From NCBI GenBank assembly GCA_038380435.1, contig JAWZYU010000034.1:43834901-43898900 (forward strand): a DNA stretch of 64,000 nt, given 5' to 3'. This document shows positions 11,130 through 24,400 of this stretch, piece after piece. The notes under the pieces were generated by a model. That model saw only the letters and a program-made list of their open reading frames with translations, was not told where the DNA came from and searched no databases. Positions within the stretch are counted from its first letter, which is position 1; the number at the start of each line of letters is the position of its first letter. The translations under genes and the position numbers were made by a program. The DNA comes from Ryuthela nishihirai. Its lineage: Eukaryota; Arthropoda; Arachnida; Araneae; Heptathelidae.

Positions 11130-11475
11130 ATTGTTTTACCTCTGAGCGGCACTTTTTGGCACACCATGGGCTAAATGGCCAGGTCACATGGACCCCGAAG
11201 GTTCAGAGAAGGTTGGGGGAGGGGACGCACTGGAACAGTTGTTGGGAGAGAGATGGTAGCCTCCCGTCAAGGCCATCCAGCGTGTTCTTTAACGTGCACA
11301 GGGTATGGCTCTCCCGCACACGAGTACACGGCTTAACGTCCCAACCGACGGACGGCGGCCTTTCCAAGCTCATCGGTGTTCCCTACTGATCGTGGGCAGG
11401 GCGGGGAGTTTTGCGAAGATAAGTCTCAACGCTGACCCAGCTGGGACTCGAACCTGGGAACTACAGATTACGTGT
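11130..11475 (-). mobile_element. tRNA-SINE truncated inside its head
   Basis: From TTGTTTTACCTCTGAGCGGC to the B-box region (CTCGAACCTGGGAACTACAG). The A box is missing, and sequence of the palindromic MITE family begins directly at about 11482. Confidence 0.85.
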
Positions 11476-11481
11476 TCCCAG

Positions 11482-11925
11482 TAAATTAGTGATCTGGCAA
11501 CCTTCGTTTCACGTGACACGAAGGTTGCCAGATCACTAATTTCTAAAAAAAATCGTTGCCAGATTTTTTTTCTCAATTCTGCTATCATCCATAGTGTTCG
11601 GATATTTTTTTGAGCGACTGTAGGTGGTCATATTATTTTGATACTAGATCGTGTGGGCTCACTCACGGAAATATTGAGCGTGTGCAGTTACCGTTCACAG
11701 CAAACTGGAGCGTGTGAAGTAACTGCACACGCTCCAGTTTGCTGTGAACGGTAACTGGAGCGTGTACAGTTGCTGTACACGCTCCAGATATTTTTCCTGA
11801 ATTTGTAATCACGTGACACGAACGTTGCCAGATCACTAATTTCCAAAAAAAATCGTTGCCAGATTTTTTTTTTCTCAATTCTGCCATCAACCATAGTGTT
11901 CGGATATTTTTTTGAGCGACTGTAC
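11482..11925. mobile_element. Two MITE fragments with a GAGCGTGT palindrome between or inside them
   Basis: 11482-11623 is a MITE half-palindrome ending GAGCGACTGTA; 11800-11924 is a second end. Between them (about 11674-11789) is a different long palindrome made of GAGCGTGTGCAGTTACCG, AGCAAACTGGAGCGTGT and their complements. The same nested arrangement recurs at 45690-46105. Confidence 0.75.
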
Positions 11926-12689
11926 AACTCGTTTTAAAGTGTACATAAAATGTGTTAGAATCTTCTGCAATCTACGTGAAAATCTTCTGAATATTCAGTC
12001 CTCATTATTTTGTTCGCACATCACAATTAAAGACACAAACATAATAAAAATAACAATTTTTTATTTATATGTACAAGACGTTTCACTGCATCAAAGCATG
12101 TTGATTTTAATTTTTTTTTTTGTTTAACTGATATGGACACAACACAAAACTATCACATTGGGAATGTTTTTTTTTTCCTTACAAAATTCTTCTACATTCA
12201 GTTCCATTGCAACAAATAAAATTCTTTTTCTTTTCATATTGTGATTTTGGTACGTTCTTAAAATATCAGACGTGCTTTTGTATTTTAATACCAGAAATCG
12301 ATACGATAAATGAAAAACTATTTTTTTTCCCCCACGATGTTACGGAGCAACGCAGACGAAGAAAATGAGCAGTGATAAATGAAATTAATAATAATAATAT
12401 AAACAATACGTCTACAGACACGTTTGCTGTTTTTTTTTTGGTTTGGCACCGTGTTCTTACCTTCCATGACCCCAACCGACCTCGAAGCTAAAAAATGTTT
12501 CCCACATAGGAGGAATCTTCAACAAAACGAAAAAAAAGAGTGTACCACACCGTGTAAAAAATACTGACCTAACCGACTGGTGACATGAAGGTGGAAGAGT
12601 CCATTTCCTGCCCAACGAATACTTAATTTTATGTCCCAGAATTGGTCATATTAGGAACTATGCTTTATAAAGGACAGAATCGTATTAGG
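11926..12689. other. AT-rich intergenic or intronic stretch; weak candidate exons
   Basis: Two weak minus-strand exon candidates lie here (about 12660-12590 and 12480-12454; see findings). Otherwise AT-rich with poly(T) runs. Confidence 0.35.
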
Positions 12690-13690
12690 ACGTCTGCAGA
12701 AAATAACTAGCGATGTGATGTCTACGTCACTAGTTGCATAAATTAACTAGTGACGTGATGGCTACATCAATGGTTAAGTAACTATTCAGGTGATGACCAT
12801 CTATATCAGTGATTAAGTAACTAGTGATGTGATGTCTGCATCAACGTTTAAGAAACTAGTGATGTGATGTCTGCATCAGTGTTTAAGAATCTAGTAATAT
12901 GATGTCTACATTGATATTTAAAAAACTGGCGATGTGATATCTACGTCACTAGTTACGGAAAGTAACTAGTGATGTGATGTCTACATCAATATTTAAGAAA
13001 CTAGCGATGTGATATCTACGTCACTAGTTACGGAAAGTAACTAGTGATGTGACGTCCACATCAATATTTAAGAAACTAGCGATGTAATGTCTATGTGATG
13101 TCTACATCAATATTTAAGAAACTAGCGATGTGATGTCTACATCAATATTTAAGAAACTAGCGATGTGATGTCTACATCAATATTTAAGAAACTAGCGATG
13201 TGATATCTACGTCACTAGTTACGGAAAGTAACTAGTGATGTGATGTCTACGTCAATATTTAAGAAACTAGCGATGTAATGTCTATGTGATGTCTACATCA
13301 ATATTTAAGAAACTAGCGATGTGATGTCTACATCAATATTTAAGAAACTAGCGATGTGATATCTATGTCACTAGTTACGGAAAGTAACTAGTGACGTGAC
13401 GTCCACATCAATATTTAAGAAACTAGCGATGTAATGTCTACGTCACTAGTTACGGAAAGTAACTAGCGATGTGACGTCTACATCAATGTTTAAGTAACTA
13501 GCGATGTGAGTCTATATCATTAGTTACAGAAAGTAACTAGTGATGTGATGCTAGTTACTCGTCAGCAATGTAGTGCTAACTAGTAACTAGTCAGGTAATG
13601 TTGACTCATTTTTTAAGTAACTAGCAAACATGACTCGTACATCACAGGTTACGTAACTAGTGATACGATGTGTACATCTCTGGTTTACGT
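12690..13690. repeat. Approx. 37-bp minisatellite downstream of the tenectin-like stop codon
   Basis: Tandem, degenerate units built from ACTAGTGATGTGATGTCTAC and CATCAATATTTAAG, with frequent ACTAGT/CACTAGTTAC inversions. Higher-order blocks recur (for example 12940-13060 and 13180-13300). It starts about 380 bases past the stop, so it may lie in the 3' UTR. A minus-strand AATAAA (plus-strand TTTATT at about 12060-12065) is the nearest polyadenylation candidate I noticed, but it is weakly supported. 13690-14070 looks unique and non-coding. Confidence 0.8.
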
Positions 13691-14072
13691 AAAATAACAA
13701 GTGCTCACTTCCTCTCAAAAATCTCCATTTCATCTACCTGTAAATGTCGTCCAACTTATAACACCGTTGCTGCATCTCTCTTAAAGCTATAAATAGAAGA
13801 AATCCTTCGATCCTACCAGTTTGAAACCGCTCGATCCAATGGTCGCAGCACTAAAATAGGACCCACGAAAACATCATTACAGGACTGAAGATTTTAACTG
13901 AAAATAAATACTCTGCGAGAACCAGTCTCTGGAACATAAAAATGATTTAAACCTTTGAATACTGATGAGAGCCATCATCGGAACCGCTGCAGGAACTAGA
14001 AGGCAAAGTTCAACGGTTTCCAGAAAATGACTGATGAGAGTAATGGTCTGTGGAAGAGATTAAAAACGCACG

Positions 14073-14248
14073 TTAACTTGGCCTGAAAAATTTCCGATTC
14101 ATTCTGAGGAGTAAAGGTGGCTGTGGTTTACAGTCCCTGGGGTCACAACGCATCAGTCCGCCTCCTTCACATTTGCAGTGCAGGCATGGGCCGCTGGCTG
14201 GGAAAACTGTTGACCCCACTTCGTAGAAAGTTCCGTTGATCTCACAAC
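14073..14248 (-). CDS. Tnc: Tenectin-like last coding exon: truncated VWC domain d and C-terminus
   Basis: Acceptor ttttttcag precedes 14248. The exon encodes GCEINGTFYEVGSTVF, GPCLHCKC, MRC and RDC, the N-terminal six-cysteine half of a VWC module. It then runs into PQPPLLLRMN and a basic tail, ending at TAA (14075-14073). The second half (the CCPxYxC part) is missing. I see no donor that would continue the domain before the stop, so the half domain appears to be the natural C-terminus. NGT is a possible N-glycosylation site. Confidence 0.75.
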
Positions 14249-17200
14249 CTGAAAAAAGAGGAACATTAAGGAATTAGATTTGTTGAGAACACCATGAATC
14301 TACAATAGGTAAATACTGAACTATACTGGCATAGCAGAATAATTACAGTTGGGTTGTTTTACCTCTAAACGGCACTATTTTGCGCACCATGGGCTAAATG
14401 GCCAGGTCACATGGACCCCGAAGGTAAGAGAAGGTTGGCGGAGGGGACCCACTAGAACAGCTGTTAGGAGACAGATGGTAGTCTCCCGTCAAGGCCATCC
14501 AGCGTGTTCTTTAATGTTGGGTTGTTTTACCTCAGAGCGGCACTATTTTGCACACAATAGTCTAAATGTCCAGGTCAGAAGAACCCCGAAGGCTAAGAGA
14601 AGGTGGGAGGAGGGGACCCACTGGAACAGCTGTTGGGAGACAGATGGTAGCCTCCCGTCAAGGCCATCCAGCGTTGGGTTGTTTTACATCTGAGCAGCAC
14701 TTTTTTGCACACCATGGGATAAATGGCCAGGTCACATGGACCCGGAAGGCTAAGAGAAGGTTGGGGGAGGGGACCCACTGGAACAGCTGTTGAGAGACAG
14801 ATGGTAGCCTCCCGTCAAGGCCATCCAGCGTGTTCTTTAACGTTGGGTTGTTTTACCTCAGAGCGGCACTTTTTTTGCACACCATGGGCTAAATGGCCAG
14901 GTCACATAGACCCCGAAGGTTCAGATAAGGTTTGGGGAGGAGACCCACTGGAACAGCTCTTAGGAGACAGATGGTAGCCTCCCGTGAAGGCCATCCAGTG
15001 TGTTCTTTAAGGTGCACAGGGTTATGGCTCTCCCGCACACGGAGCCACGGCTTAACGTCCCATCCGACGGATGGCGGTCTTTCCAAGCCCATCGGTGTCC
15101 CCTACTGACTCGCCCGCAGGGCGGAGAGTTTTGCGGAGATAAATCTCAACGCTGACCCAGCTGTGACTCGAACCTGGGAACTGCAGATTACGAGCCTGAC
15201 GCGCTACCGACTGAGCCACCCTCGCCCCCAATTCATTTGTTAATGGTGTTCCCTCTGCAATTTTAGCCAGTGTACATACAGTCGGTTCCTATTTTGCGTT
15301 GATTTAATCAACGCGTTTTTTGACAAAATGTTGTCGTTGTATTTATTTATATTTATAATTTACGTAGACATTTGAAACATTTTTTTAGAATAAGACGGCG
15401 TGAAGTGAGAAATTTTAAAAGAAAATGAAAGCTTATGAAACATATTTGGTTTTCTACGTAAGAAAAAGTAAAGCTTAAAACCTGAATCTCAACCGTCTAC
15501 CTCGGCCCAATAGCTGCCAAAAGGCGAGCCGACTCAATCATCTGACCCAGATGACCTTTCACCCTGTAACTCCCGCCTCCCTCCAGTCCCACAACAATCA
15601 GCAGCAGCAGTTGTTCGTCGTCAACGCGGCACTTAAGCGAGTCACTAAGCAGTTTACTGTAAACCAGTCATTATAAGCAAGTTACCATAAGCAGTTCTCC
15701 GTAGGCGAGTTACCGTAGGCAGTGCAATGTAACTGAGTTACAATAAGCAGCGCATCAAAAACGAGTTACCATACGTAGTTCACTATAAGCGAGTTACAAT
15801 AAGCAGTTCACTATAAGCGAGTTACAATAAGCAGTTCACTATAAGCGAGTTACAATAAACAGTTCACTATAAGCGAGTTACAATAAGCAATTCACTATAA
15901 GCGAGTTACAATAAACAGTTCACTATAAGCGAGTTACAATAAGCAATTCACTATAAGCGAGTTACAATAAGCGGTTCACTAGAAGCGAGTTACAATAAGC
16001 AGTTCATTATAAGCGAGTTTCCATAAGCAGTTCACTATACTCAATGGTTTCAGAATAACTAACACGTATTACAAACACCGCGACATACATAAGTATATAT
16101 GGATTTCACCTGATGGGCTGCGTAAGAATATGATTGATTATATATTAATTAACAGCAAATGGGCTAGTTCTGTTAGGAATACCAGGTCGTATAGGGGGAG
16201 CTGAAATTGATTCTGACCATCACCTTGTTAAAAGTGTCTTGCAACTTAAACTTAAAAAGTGTTGTGCTAGGGTTAAAAAATTTACTTTTAATACTGAAGC
16301 TCTGAAAGATCCAGTTATAGCCAAAGCTTACCATGATAGGTTACTTAGTCATTATGACAGTCATGGTATGCTTACCACTGAAGTTGAGGAAGAATGGGAT
16401 CATTTTAAACAGGCTTTTTTGGACACTAACAGTACTCTTTTAGGAAAAAGGGAGCAGAGGAGGCAGAATTATTTAAGTGATAAGGCACTTGAGCTTATTT
16501 CAGAAAGAAAGAACTGCAGGAATGTCCTTAATCAATACCCTACTAGTCCTAATAGAAAGGATTACAGAGAGCTTAATAAACGTGTAAAAGATCAGTTAGC
16601 TGCTGATAAAAATCTTTGGCTTGATGGTTTGGCTGACAAAGCCGAGGAAGCAGTTAGACAGCACAACAGCAGAGAGCTGTACCAGATAGTTAATGTTTTG
16701 TGTGGTAGAAAACGGACAGGCATACAGGGATTGAAGGATAAACAAGTAAGGTTATAAAAGGTGAGGATTCTGTCATGGCTAGATGGGCTGAGCATTTCAG
16801 TGATATTCTGAACAATGCGGTTAGTTCTACTCCCATTGTTTGCAATGATGATAGAGGCATTGGTGGCTTTAATGTTGGCCCTATAACACAATCTGAAGTT
16901 ACTTTGGCTATTTCTAAACTTAAACTTCATAAATCCCCAGGGGTATATGAAATTACTACGAAAATGCTTAGAGACGGGAATGTTTCGGTTACCACTTGGA
17001 TGACTGAAATTCTGAATATCTTTTATGATAAAGGCATGGTTCCTAAGGATTTTACCAGAGCTATTATTATCCCTATTTTCAAAAAAGGTGATCGCAGTTC
17101 TTGTGATAACTATAGGGGTATCAGCCTACTCTCTATTCCAGGTAAAGTTCTTTCCATGATTGTGCTTAATAGAATTAAGAATCTGGTTGAGAGTCAATTG

Positions 17201-18396
17201 CGTGATGAGCAATGTGGATTCAGAAGTGGTAGGGGATGTGTGGATCAGATATTTTCACTTAGGCAGATTCTTGAGAAATGTTTAGAATTTCAGAAACCTT
17301 TGGTTGATAGCTTTGTTGATTTCAAAAAGGCTTTCGACTCTGTTGATCGTCATAATTTGTGGTTGATTGTGAGATCATATGGTATACCAGACAAGTTAGT
17401 TAACATTATGAAAGCTCTCTATAATAACACTGAGTCGTGTGTGAGTGTTGGTAAGTCTTGTAGCAATTCGTTTAGCATTACGTCTGGTGTTCGACAAGGG
17501 TGCATTTTGTCTCCTTTTCTCTTTAGTTTGGTTATTGATTATGTTATGCGAAATTCACTTCAAGGGAAAGATTTTGGCCTTACATGGACTGGAGATACGA
17601 AAATTTCTGATTTAGATTATGCTGATGATTTAGCCCTTTTGGCAAATGATGTTGATGAGATGAACTCTTTCATTCGAGCTGTTGATGGAACTGGTAATAG
17701 AGTATGTTTGGTTGTAAACAGAGAGAAAACTAAAGTGATGAAAATTGGTCAGGCAGGCTGTGATTCAGTTAATCTGAATGGTTGCAGTCTTGAGCAGGTG
17801 TCACAGTTTAATTACCTTGGGAGCTATGTAACAGATACTGGTGATGTGCGGCATGAGATTAACAGACGAATAGGGATTGCTGCCTGGACTTTTAAGAATC
17901 TATGGAGATTGTGGAGAAATAGGCATATACACCTAAAGACTAAAATTAGACTGTATAATAGTTTGGTTCTTTCTAGGGTTAGTTATGGTAGTGAAACTTG
18001 GACGCTGTGTAAACAAGATAACAGGAAACTAGATGCTTTTGATTCTAGATGCTTACGCAGTATCTTGGGCATTAGGTGGTTCAACTTTGTAACTAATGAT
18101 GAGGTTAGGCAAAGGAGTCTGCAACCTCCTTTAAGCAGCATATTGTGCAAAGAGAGACTCTGTTGGTTGGGCCATGTTGCCCGTATGAATATAGATTGGC
18201 GAATAGGGTTATGAACAGTGTGCCTAAAGGCCTCAGAAGGAGGGGGAGACCTAGGATGCGGTGGGCAGACAATGTCAAACAGGACCTTGTTAGAATTGGT
18301 GTACAGTGGCCAGATGCAGCAGATGTAGCTCAGGACAGACTTGCTTGGAGAAATAAATTGCACGGTCTGGTTGGAACTCCGTAGCCCATGGTTGCT

Positions 18397-18451
<55 letters not shown>

Positions 18452-21400
18452 AAGTGAATTACCATCAACAGTTCAATGTAAGCGAGTTCCCATAAGCAGT
18501 TCACTACAAGCCAGTTACCATAAGCAGTTCAGTATAAGCGAGTTACCATACGCAGTTCACTACAAGCGAGTTACCACAAGCAATTCACTATAAGCGAGTT
18601 ACCATAAGCGGTTCACTGCAAGTGAGTTGCCATAAACAGTTCACTACAAGCGAGTTACCATAAGCAGTTCAGTAAAAGCGAGTTACCATAAGCAGTTCAC
18701 TATAAGCGAGTTACCATAAGCAGTTCACTGCAAACGAGTTGCCATAAGCAGTTCACCGTAAGCGAGTTATCATAGGCAGTTCACCATAACGACAGAAAAA
18801 TAGTTTTTTTTTTGCACTCAATGGGGCTAAATGCTGATGACCTCTTCCAAGATTCAGAATGTGTATATAAATTGAAGAAATGCGAAATTGAAGAGTTTGT
18901 TGAAGGTAAGAACTGATAAAATAAGTTTTAGGAGCTTAACAATCACCACTTACCTTTAACTTCCACTATCTCCTTCACGTGTCTCTTCTCAATGTGCCTT
19001 TGGATGAAAACAGGAGCATTGGGAGCTTTCTTCGAGGTCTTCGTTACGTTACGAGAAGTCACGAAAACAGCTGCAGAAATAAAAAAACATACTTGTTGAA
19101 TTCGGTCAGTTGATATTTGAAATGCGCACAGAATAACAGTAATTAGCAGTTCATTGTAAACCAGTCATTATAAGCAAGTTACTATAAGCAGTTCTCCGTA
19201 GGCGAGTTACCGTAAACAGTTCACCATAAGCGAGGTACCATAGGCAGTGCACTGTAAGAGAGTTACCATGAGCAGCGAACCGTAAGCAAGTTTCCATAAG
19301 CAGTTCATTATAAGCGAGTTTCCATTATTCATTTTTTCCACTGTAAACCAGTCATTATAAGCAAGTTACCATAAGCAGTTCTCCCTAGGTGACTTACCAT
19401 AAGCAGTTCACCATTAGCGAGTTACCATAGGCAGTGCACTGTAAGCGAGTTATCATATGCAGCGCACCGTAAGTTTCTATACACAGTTCACTATAAGCGA
19501 GTTTCCATAAGCAGTTCACTATAAGCGAGTTACCATTCATATTTTTTCACTGTAAACCAGTCATTATAAGCAAATTATCATAAGCAGTTCTCCGTAGGCG
19601 AGTTATCGTAAGTAGTTCACCATAAGCGAGTTTCCATAAGCAGTTCACTATAAGCGACTTTCCATAAGCAGTTAACTATAAGGGAGTTTCCATAAACAGT
19701 TCATTATAAGCGAGTTCGCATAAGCAGTTCATTATAAGCGAGTTTGCATAAGCAGTTAACTATAAGGGAGTTTCCATAAGCAGTTCATTATAAGCGAGTT
19801 TGCATAAGCAGTTAACTATAAGGGAGTTTCCATAAGCAGTTCATTATAAGCGAGTTTGCATAAGCAGTTAACTATAAGGGAGTTTCCATAAGCAGTTCAT
19901 TATAAGCGAGTTTGCATAAGCAGTTAACTATAAGCGAGTTCGCATAAGCAATTAACTATAAGGGAGTTTCCATAAGCAGTTCATTATAAGCGAGTTTGCA
20001 TAAGCAGTTAACTATAAGCGAGTTCGCATAAGCAGTTAACTATAAGGGAGTTTCCATAAGCAGTTCATTATAAGCTAGTTTCCATAAGCAGTTAACTATA
20101 AGGGAATTTCCATAAGCAGTTCATTATAAGCGAGTTTCCATAAGCAGTTAACTATAATATATATAAGTCCGAGATCATTGGATATGTGAAATCCAGGATC
20201 ATTCCATTGCTTTTCAAAGGTAGTTCCAATGAGATGAGACTTACGACATTCGTATCTTGGACAGCAGTATCCGGGGATTGCAGTCTGGTGGCATCCTAGA
20301 AGAGGCGGAGGACAAGATTGTTGCAGACAGATGATGTCTCCACGGAAACAGAAACAGAATTCGCAGGGGTCAACTCGAGGGATCTGTTCGGCCGATTGGT
20401 GCATGCGGCCCTCGAAAATGCATGCTGGAAGAATAAAACAACTTTTGAATACCAGAATTAAAATAAGTAAATTAGAATGATTACAGAGAAATGAGAATAA
20501 TATCACACACATATACATCTGTTGATTTTGCTATTAATATTTCGACTTCGCTATTAAGGGAATGCGTATTCTCAAGAGTTATAAGAGAAAAATATTAAAT
20601 GAGGGTATTAATTTCTGTTAGGCGAGATGTGTAAAATGGGTTGGGTTGCGTTGTTTTACCACTGAGCGGCACTTTTTTGCACACCATGGGCTAAATGGCC
20701 AGGTTACAAGGACCCCGAAGGCTCAGAGAACGTTGGGGAGGGGACCCACTGGAACAGCTGTTGGGAGACAGATGGTAGCCTTCCGTCAAGGCCATCCAGC
20801 GCGTTCTTTAACGTTGAGTTGTTTTACCTCTGAGCGGCACTTTTTTGCACACCATGGGCTAAATGGTCAGGTCACATGGACCCCGAATGCTCAGAGAAGG
20901 TTAGGGGAGGGGACCCAATAGAACAGTTGTTGGGAGACAGATGGGAGCCTCCCGTCAAGGCTATCCAGAGTGTTCTTTAACGTTGGGTTGTTTTCACCTC
21001 TGAGCGGAACTTTTTTGCACACCATGGGCTAAGTGGCTAGGTCACAAGGACCCCGAAGGCTCAGAGAAGGTTGGGGTAGGGGACTCACTGGAACAGCTGT
21101 TGGGAGACATATGGTAGCCTCCCGTCAAGGCCATCCAGCGTGTTCTGTAACGTGCAGAGGGTATGGCTCTCCCGCACACGGGGCCACGGCTTAACGTCCC
21201 ATCCGTCGGACGGCGGCCTTTCCAAGCCCATCGGTGTCCCCTACTGACCGTGGGCAGGGCGGGGAATTTTGCGGAGATAAATCTGAATACTGACCCAACT
21301 GGGACTCGAACTTGGGAACTACAGATTACGAGCCTGGCGCGCTACCGACTGAGCTCCTACCCGCCCCTATGTAAAATCACTTCGTATGTTAACACTGAGA

Positions 21401-24400
21401 GCTTCAAAGTTATTAACATCTGTATTTTATCTGAATTAGTAGACGCAGAGTTTTAAATGACTTCTTCGCTCACGAAGTGGATGAAGAGTGACTTAATACG
21501 TCTTCGTGGCTCACCGAATGACTGAGGAATGGCTTAATACGTCTTCCAGGCTCACCGAATGATCGAAGAGTGACCTAAAATGCCTTCGCGGTCCACCGAG
21601 TGACCGAAGAGTGACCTAAAACGGCTCCGGGGTTCGCCGAGTGACCTTAAACGCCTACGCGGTCCGCCGAGTGATCTAAAACGCCTTCGCGGTTCACCGA
21701 GTGACCAAAGAGTGACATAAAACGCCTTCGCGGTCCGCCGAGTGACCGAAGAGTGACCTAAAACGCCTTCGCGGTCCGCCAAGTGACCTAAAACGCCTTT
21801 GCAGTCCGTTGAATGACCTAAAACGCTTTCGCGGTTTGCCGAGTGAAAAGAGTGACCTAAAACGCCTTCGTGGTTCACCGAGTGACCAAAGAGTGACATA
21901 AAACGCCTTCGCGGTCCGCCGAGTGACCGAAGAGTGACCTAAAACGCCTTCGCGGTCCGCCAAGTGACGTAAAACGCCTTTGCAGTCCGCTGAATGACCT
22001 AAAACGCCTTCGCGGTTTGCCGAGTGAAAAGAGTGACCTAAAACGCCTTCGTGGTTCACCAAGTGACCAAAGAGTGACATAAAACTCCTTCGCGGTCCGC
22101 CGAGTGACCGAAGAGTGACCTAAAACGCCTTCGTGGTCCGCCAAATGACCTAAAACGCCTTCGCGGTTTGCCGAGTGAAAAGAGTGACCTAAAACGCCTT
22201 CGTGGTTCACCAAGTGACCAAAGAGTGACATAAAACGCCTTCGCCGTCCGCCGAGTGACCGAAGAGTGACCTAAAACGCCTTCGTGGTCCGCCAAATGAC
22301 CTAAAACGCCTTCGCGGTTTGCCGAGTGAAAAGAGTGACCTAAAACGCCTTCGTGGTTCACCAAGTGACCAAAGAGTGACATAAAACGCCTTCGCGGTCC
22401 GCCGAGTGACCGAAGAGTGACCTAAAACGCCTTCGTGGTCCGCCAAATGACCTAAAACGCTTTCGCGGTCCGCCGAGTGACCTAAAACGCCTTCGCGGTT
22501 TGCTGAGATAAAAGACTGACCTAAAACGCCTTCGTGGTTCACCGAGTGACCGAAGAGTGACCTAAAACACCTTCGTGGTCACCGAATGACTGAAGAGTGA
22601 CTTGAAACGCCTTCGCAAGGCGTACAGAATACAAATCTATCCATTAAGGAAGATATCACTCTGAATTTAATGTCGATCACAGTTAGAGGAAATCTTGAGT
22701 CGGTGGGATACGAACCCACGACCTCCTGATAACATGTCAGGTGCTCTGGACCACTGAGCTACTGGCCACCGATCTAGATCTCCTCGAATTGACGCTATTA
22801 ACTTTCTATCAACAGTACAATTCTCCGTGTCTCATGAAGGCATTGTCCCAGCTGCTCTCAGCCTCAAGAAACAGGGGCGGGGGTGGCTCAGTCGGTAGCG
22901 CGCCAGGCTCGTAATCTGTAGTTCCCAGGTTCGAGTCCCAGCTGGGTTAACGTTGAGATTTATTTCCGCAAAATTCCCCGCCCTTCCCACGGTCAGTAGG
23001 GGACACCGATGGGCTTGGAAAGGCCGTCATCCGTTGGATGGGACGTTAAGCCATGGCCCCGTGTGCGGGAGAGCCATACCCTGTGCACGTTAAAGAACAC
23101 GCTGGATGGCCTTGACGGGAGGCTACCATCTGTCTCCCAACAGCTGTTCCAGTGGGTCCCCTCCCCCAACCTTCTCTGAGCCTACGGGGTCCATGTGACC
23201 TGGCCATTTAGCCCATGGTGTGCAAAAAAGTGCCGCTCAGAGGTAAAACAACCCAACAGTGGGACAATACCTTCATGAGTCACAGAGAATTGTGTACTTT
23301 TGGTAGAAAGTTCCTATCGTCAATTGGAGGAGATCTTGATCGGTGGCCAGTAACTCAGTGGTCCAGAGCACCTGACATGTTATCAGGAGGTCGTGGGTTC
23401 GCATCCCACCGGCTCAAGGCAATTTTTCCTCTAACATTGATCGACGTTAAATTCAGAGTGATATCTTCCTTAATAGTTGAGCAAATACGTCGAAAAAAAA
23501 GTCTCTTCAATCTAAACAAATCTATCCAATTTTAATTTCCACAGTTAGAAGGTGTTAAAGTTGAAAAATGCGAATTTTCATTTACTTCGAAAACTTCTAT
23601 TCAAGATTTTTCACAGTAAATTTATCGTCCTAATGTTAATTGTTTCTCACAATTATTTTTTTCTAATTCTGAGTTCTTTTTCTATCTAGGTTCTCTGAGT
23701 TGGGTTGTTTTACCTCTGAGTTGGGTTGTTTTACCTCTGATTTGGGTTGTTTTACCTCTGAGTTGAGTTGTTTTACCTCTGAGTTGGGTTGTTTTACCTC
23801 TGATTTGGGTTGTTTTACCTCTGAGTTGGGTTGTTTTACCTCTGAGTTGGGTTGTTTTACCTCTGAGTTGGGTTGTTTTACCTCTGAGTTGGGTTATTTT
23901 ACCTCTGAGTTGGGTTGTTTTACCTCTGAGTTGGGTTATTTTACCTCTGAGTTGGGTTATTTTACCTCTGAGTTGGGTTGTTTTACCTCTGAGTTGGGTT
24001 GTTTTACCTCTGAGTTGGGTTGTTTTACCTCTGAGTTGGGTTGTTTTACCTCTGAGTTGGGTTGTTTTACCTCTGAGTTGGGTTGTTTTACCTCAGAGTT
24101 GGGTTGTTTTACCTCTGAGTTGGGTTGTTTTACCTCTGAGTTGGGTTGTTTTACCTCTGAGTTGGGTTGTTTTACCTCTGAATTGGGTTGTTTTACCTCT
24201 GAGTTGGGTTATTTTACCTCTGAGTTGGGTTATTTTACCTCTGAGTTGGGTTGTTTTACCTCTGAGTTGAGTTGTTTTACCTCTGAGTTGGGTTGTTTTA
24301 CCTCTGAGTTGGGTTGTTTTACCTCTGAGTTGGGTTATTTTACCTCTGAATTGGGTTGTTTTACCTCTGATTTGGGTTGTTTTACCTCTGAGTTGGGTTG

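Noticed and set aside
21694..22542. Minus-strand frames with repeated RRRFRSL/EGVLGHS peptides
   Set aside because: By-products of the GACCTAAAACGCC repeat; no splice signals or start context.
22681..22760. tRNA gene on the minus strand
   Set aside because: T and anticodon arms pair, but T33 is replaced by A and an extended homologous body exists in a second inverted copy, so a SINE is the better reading.
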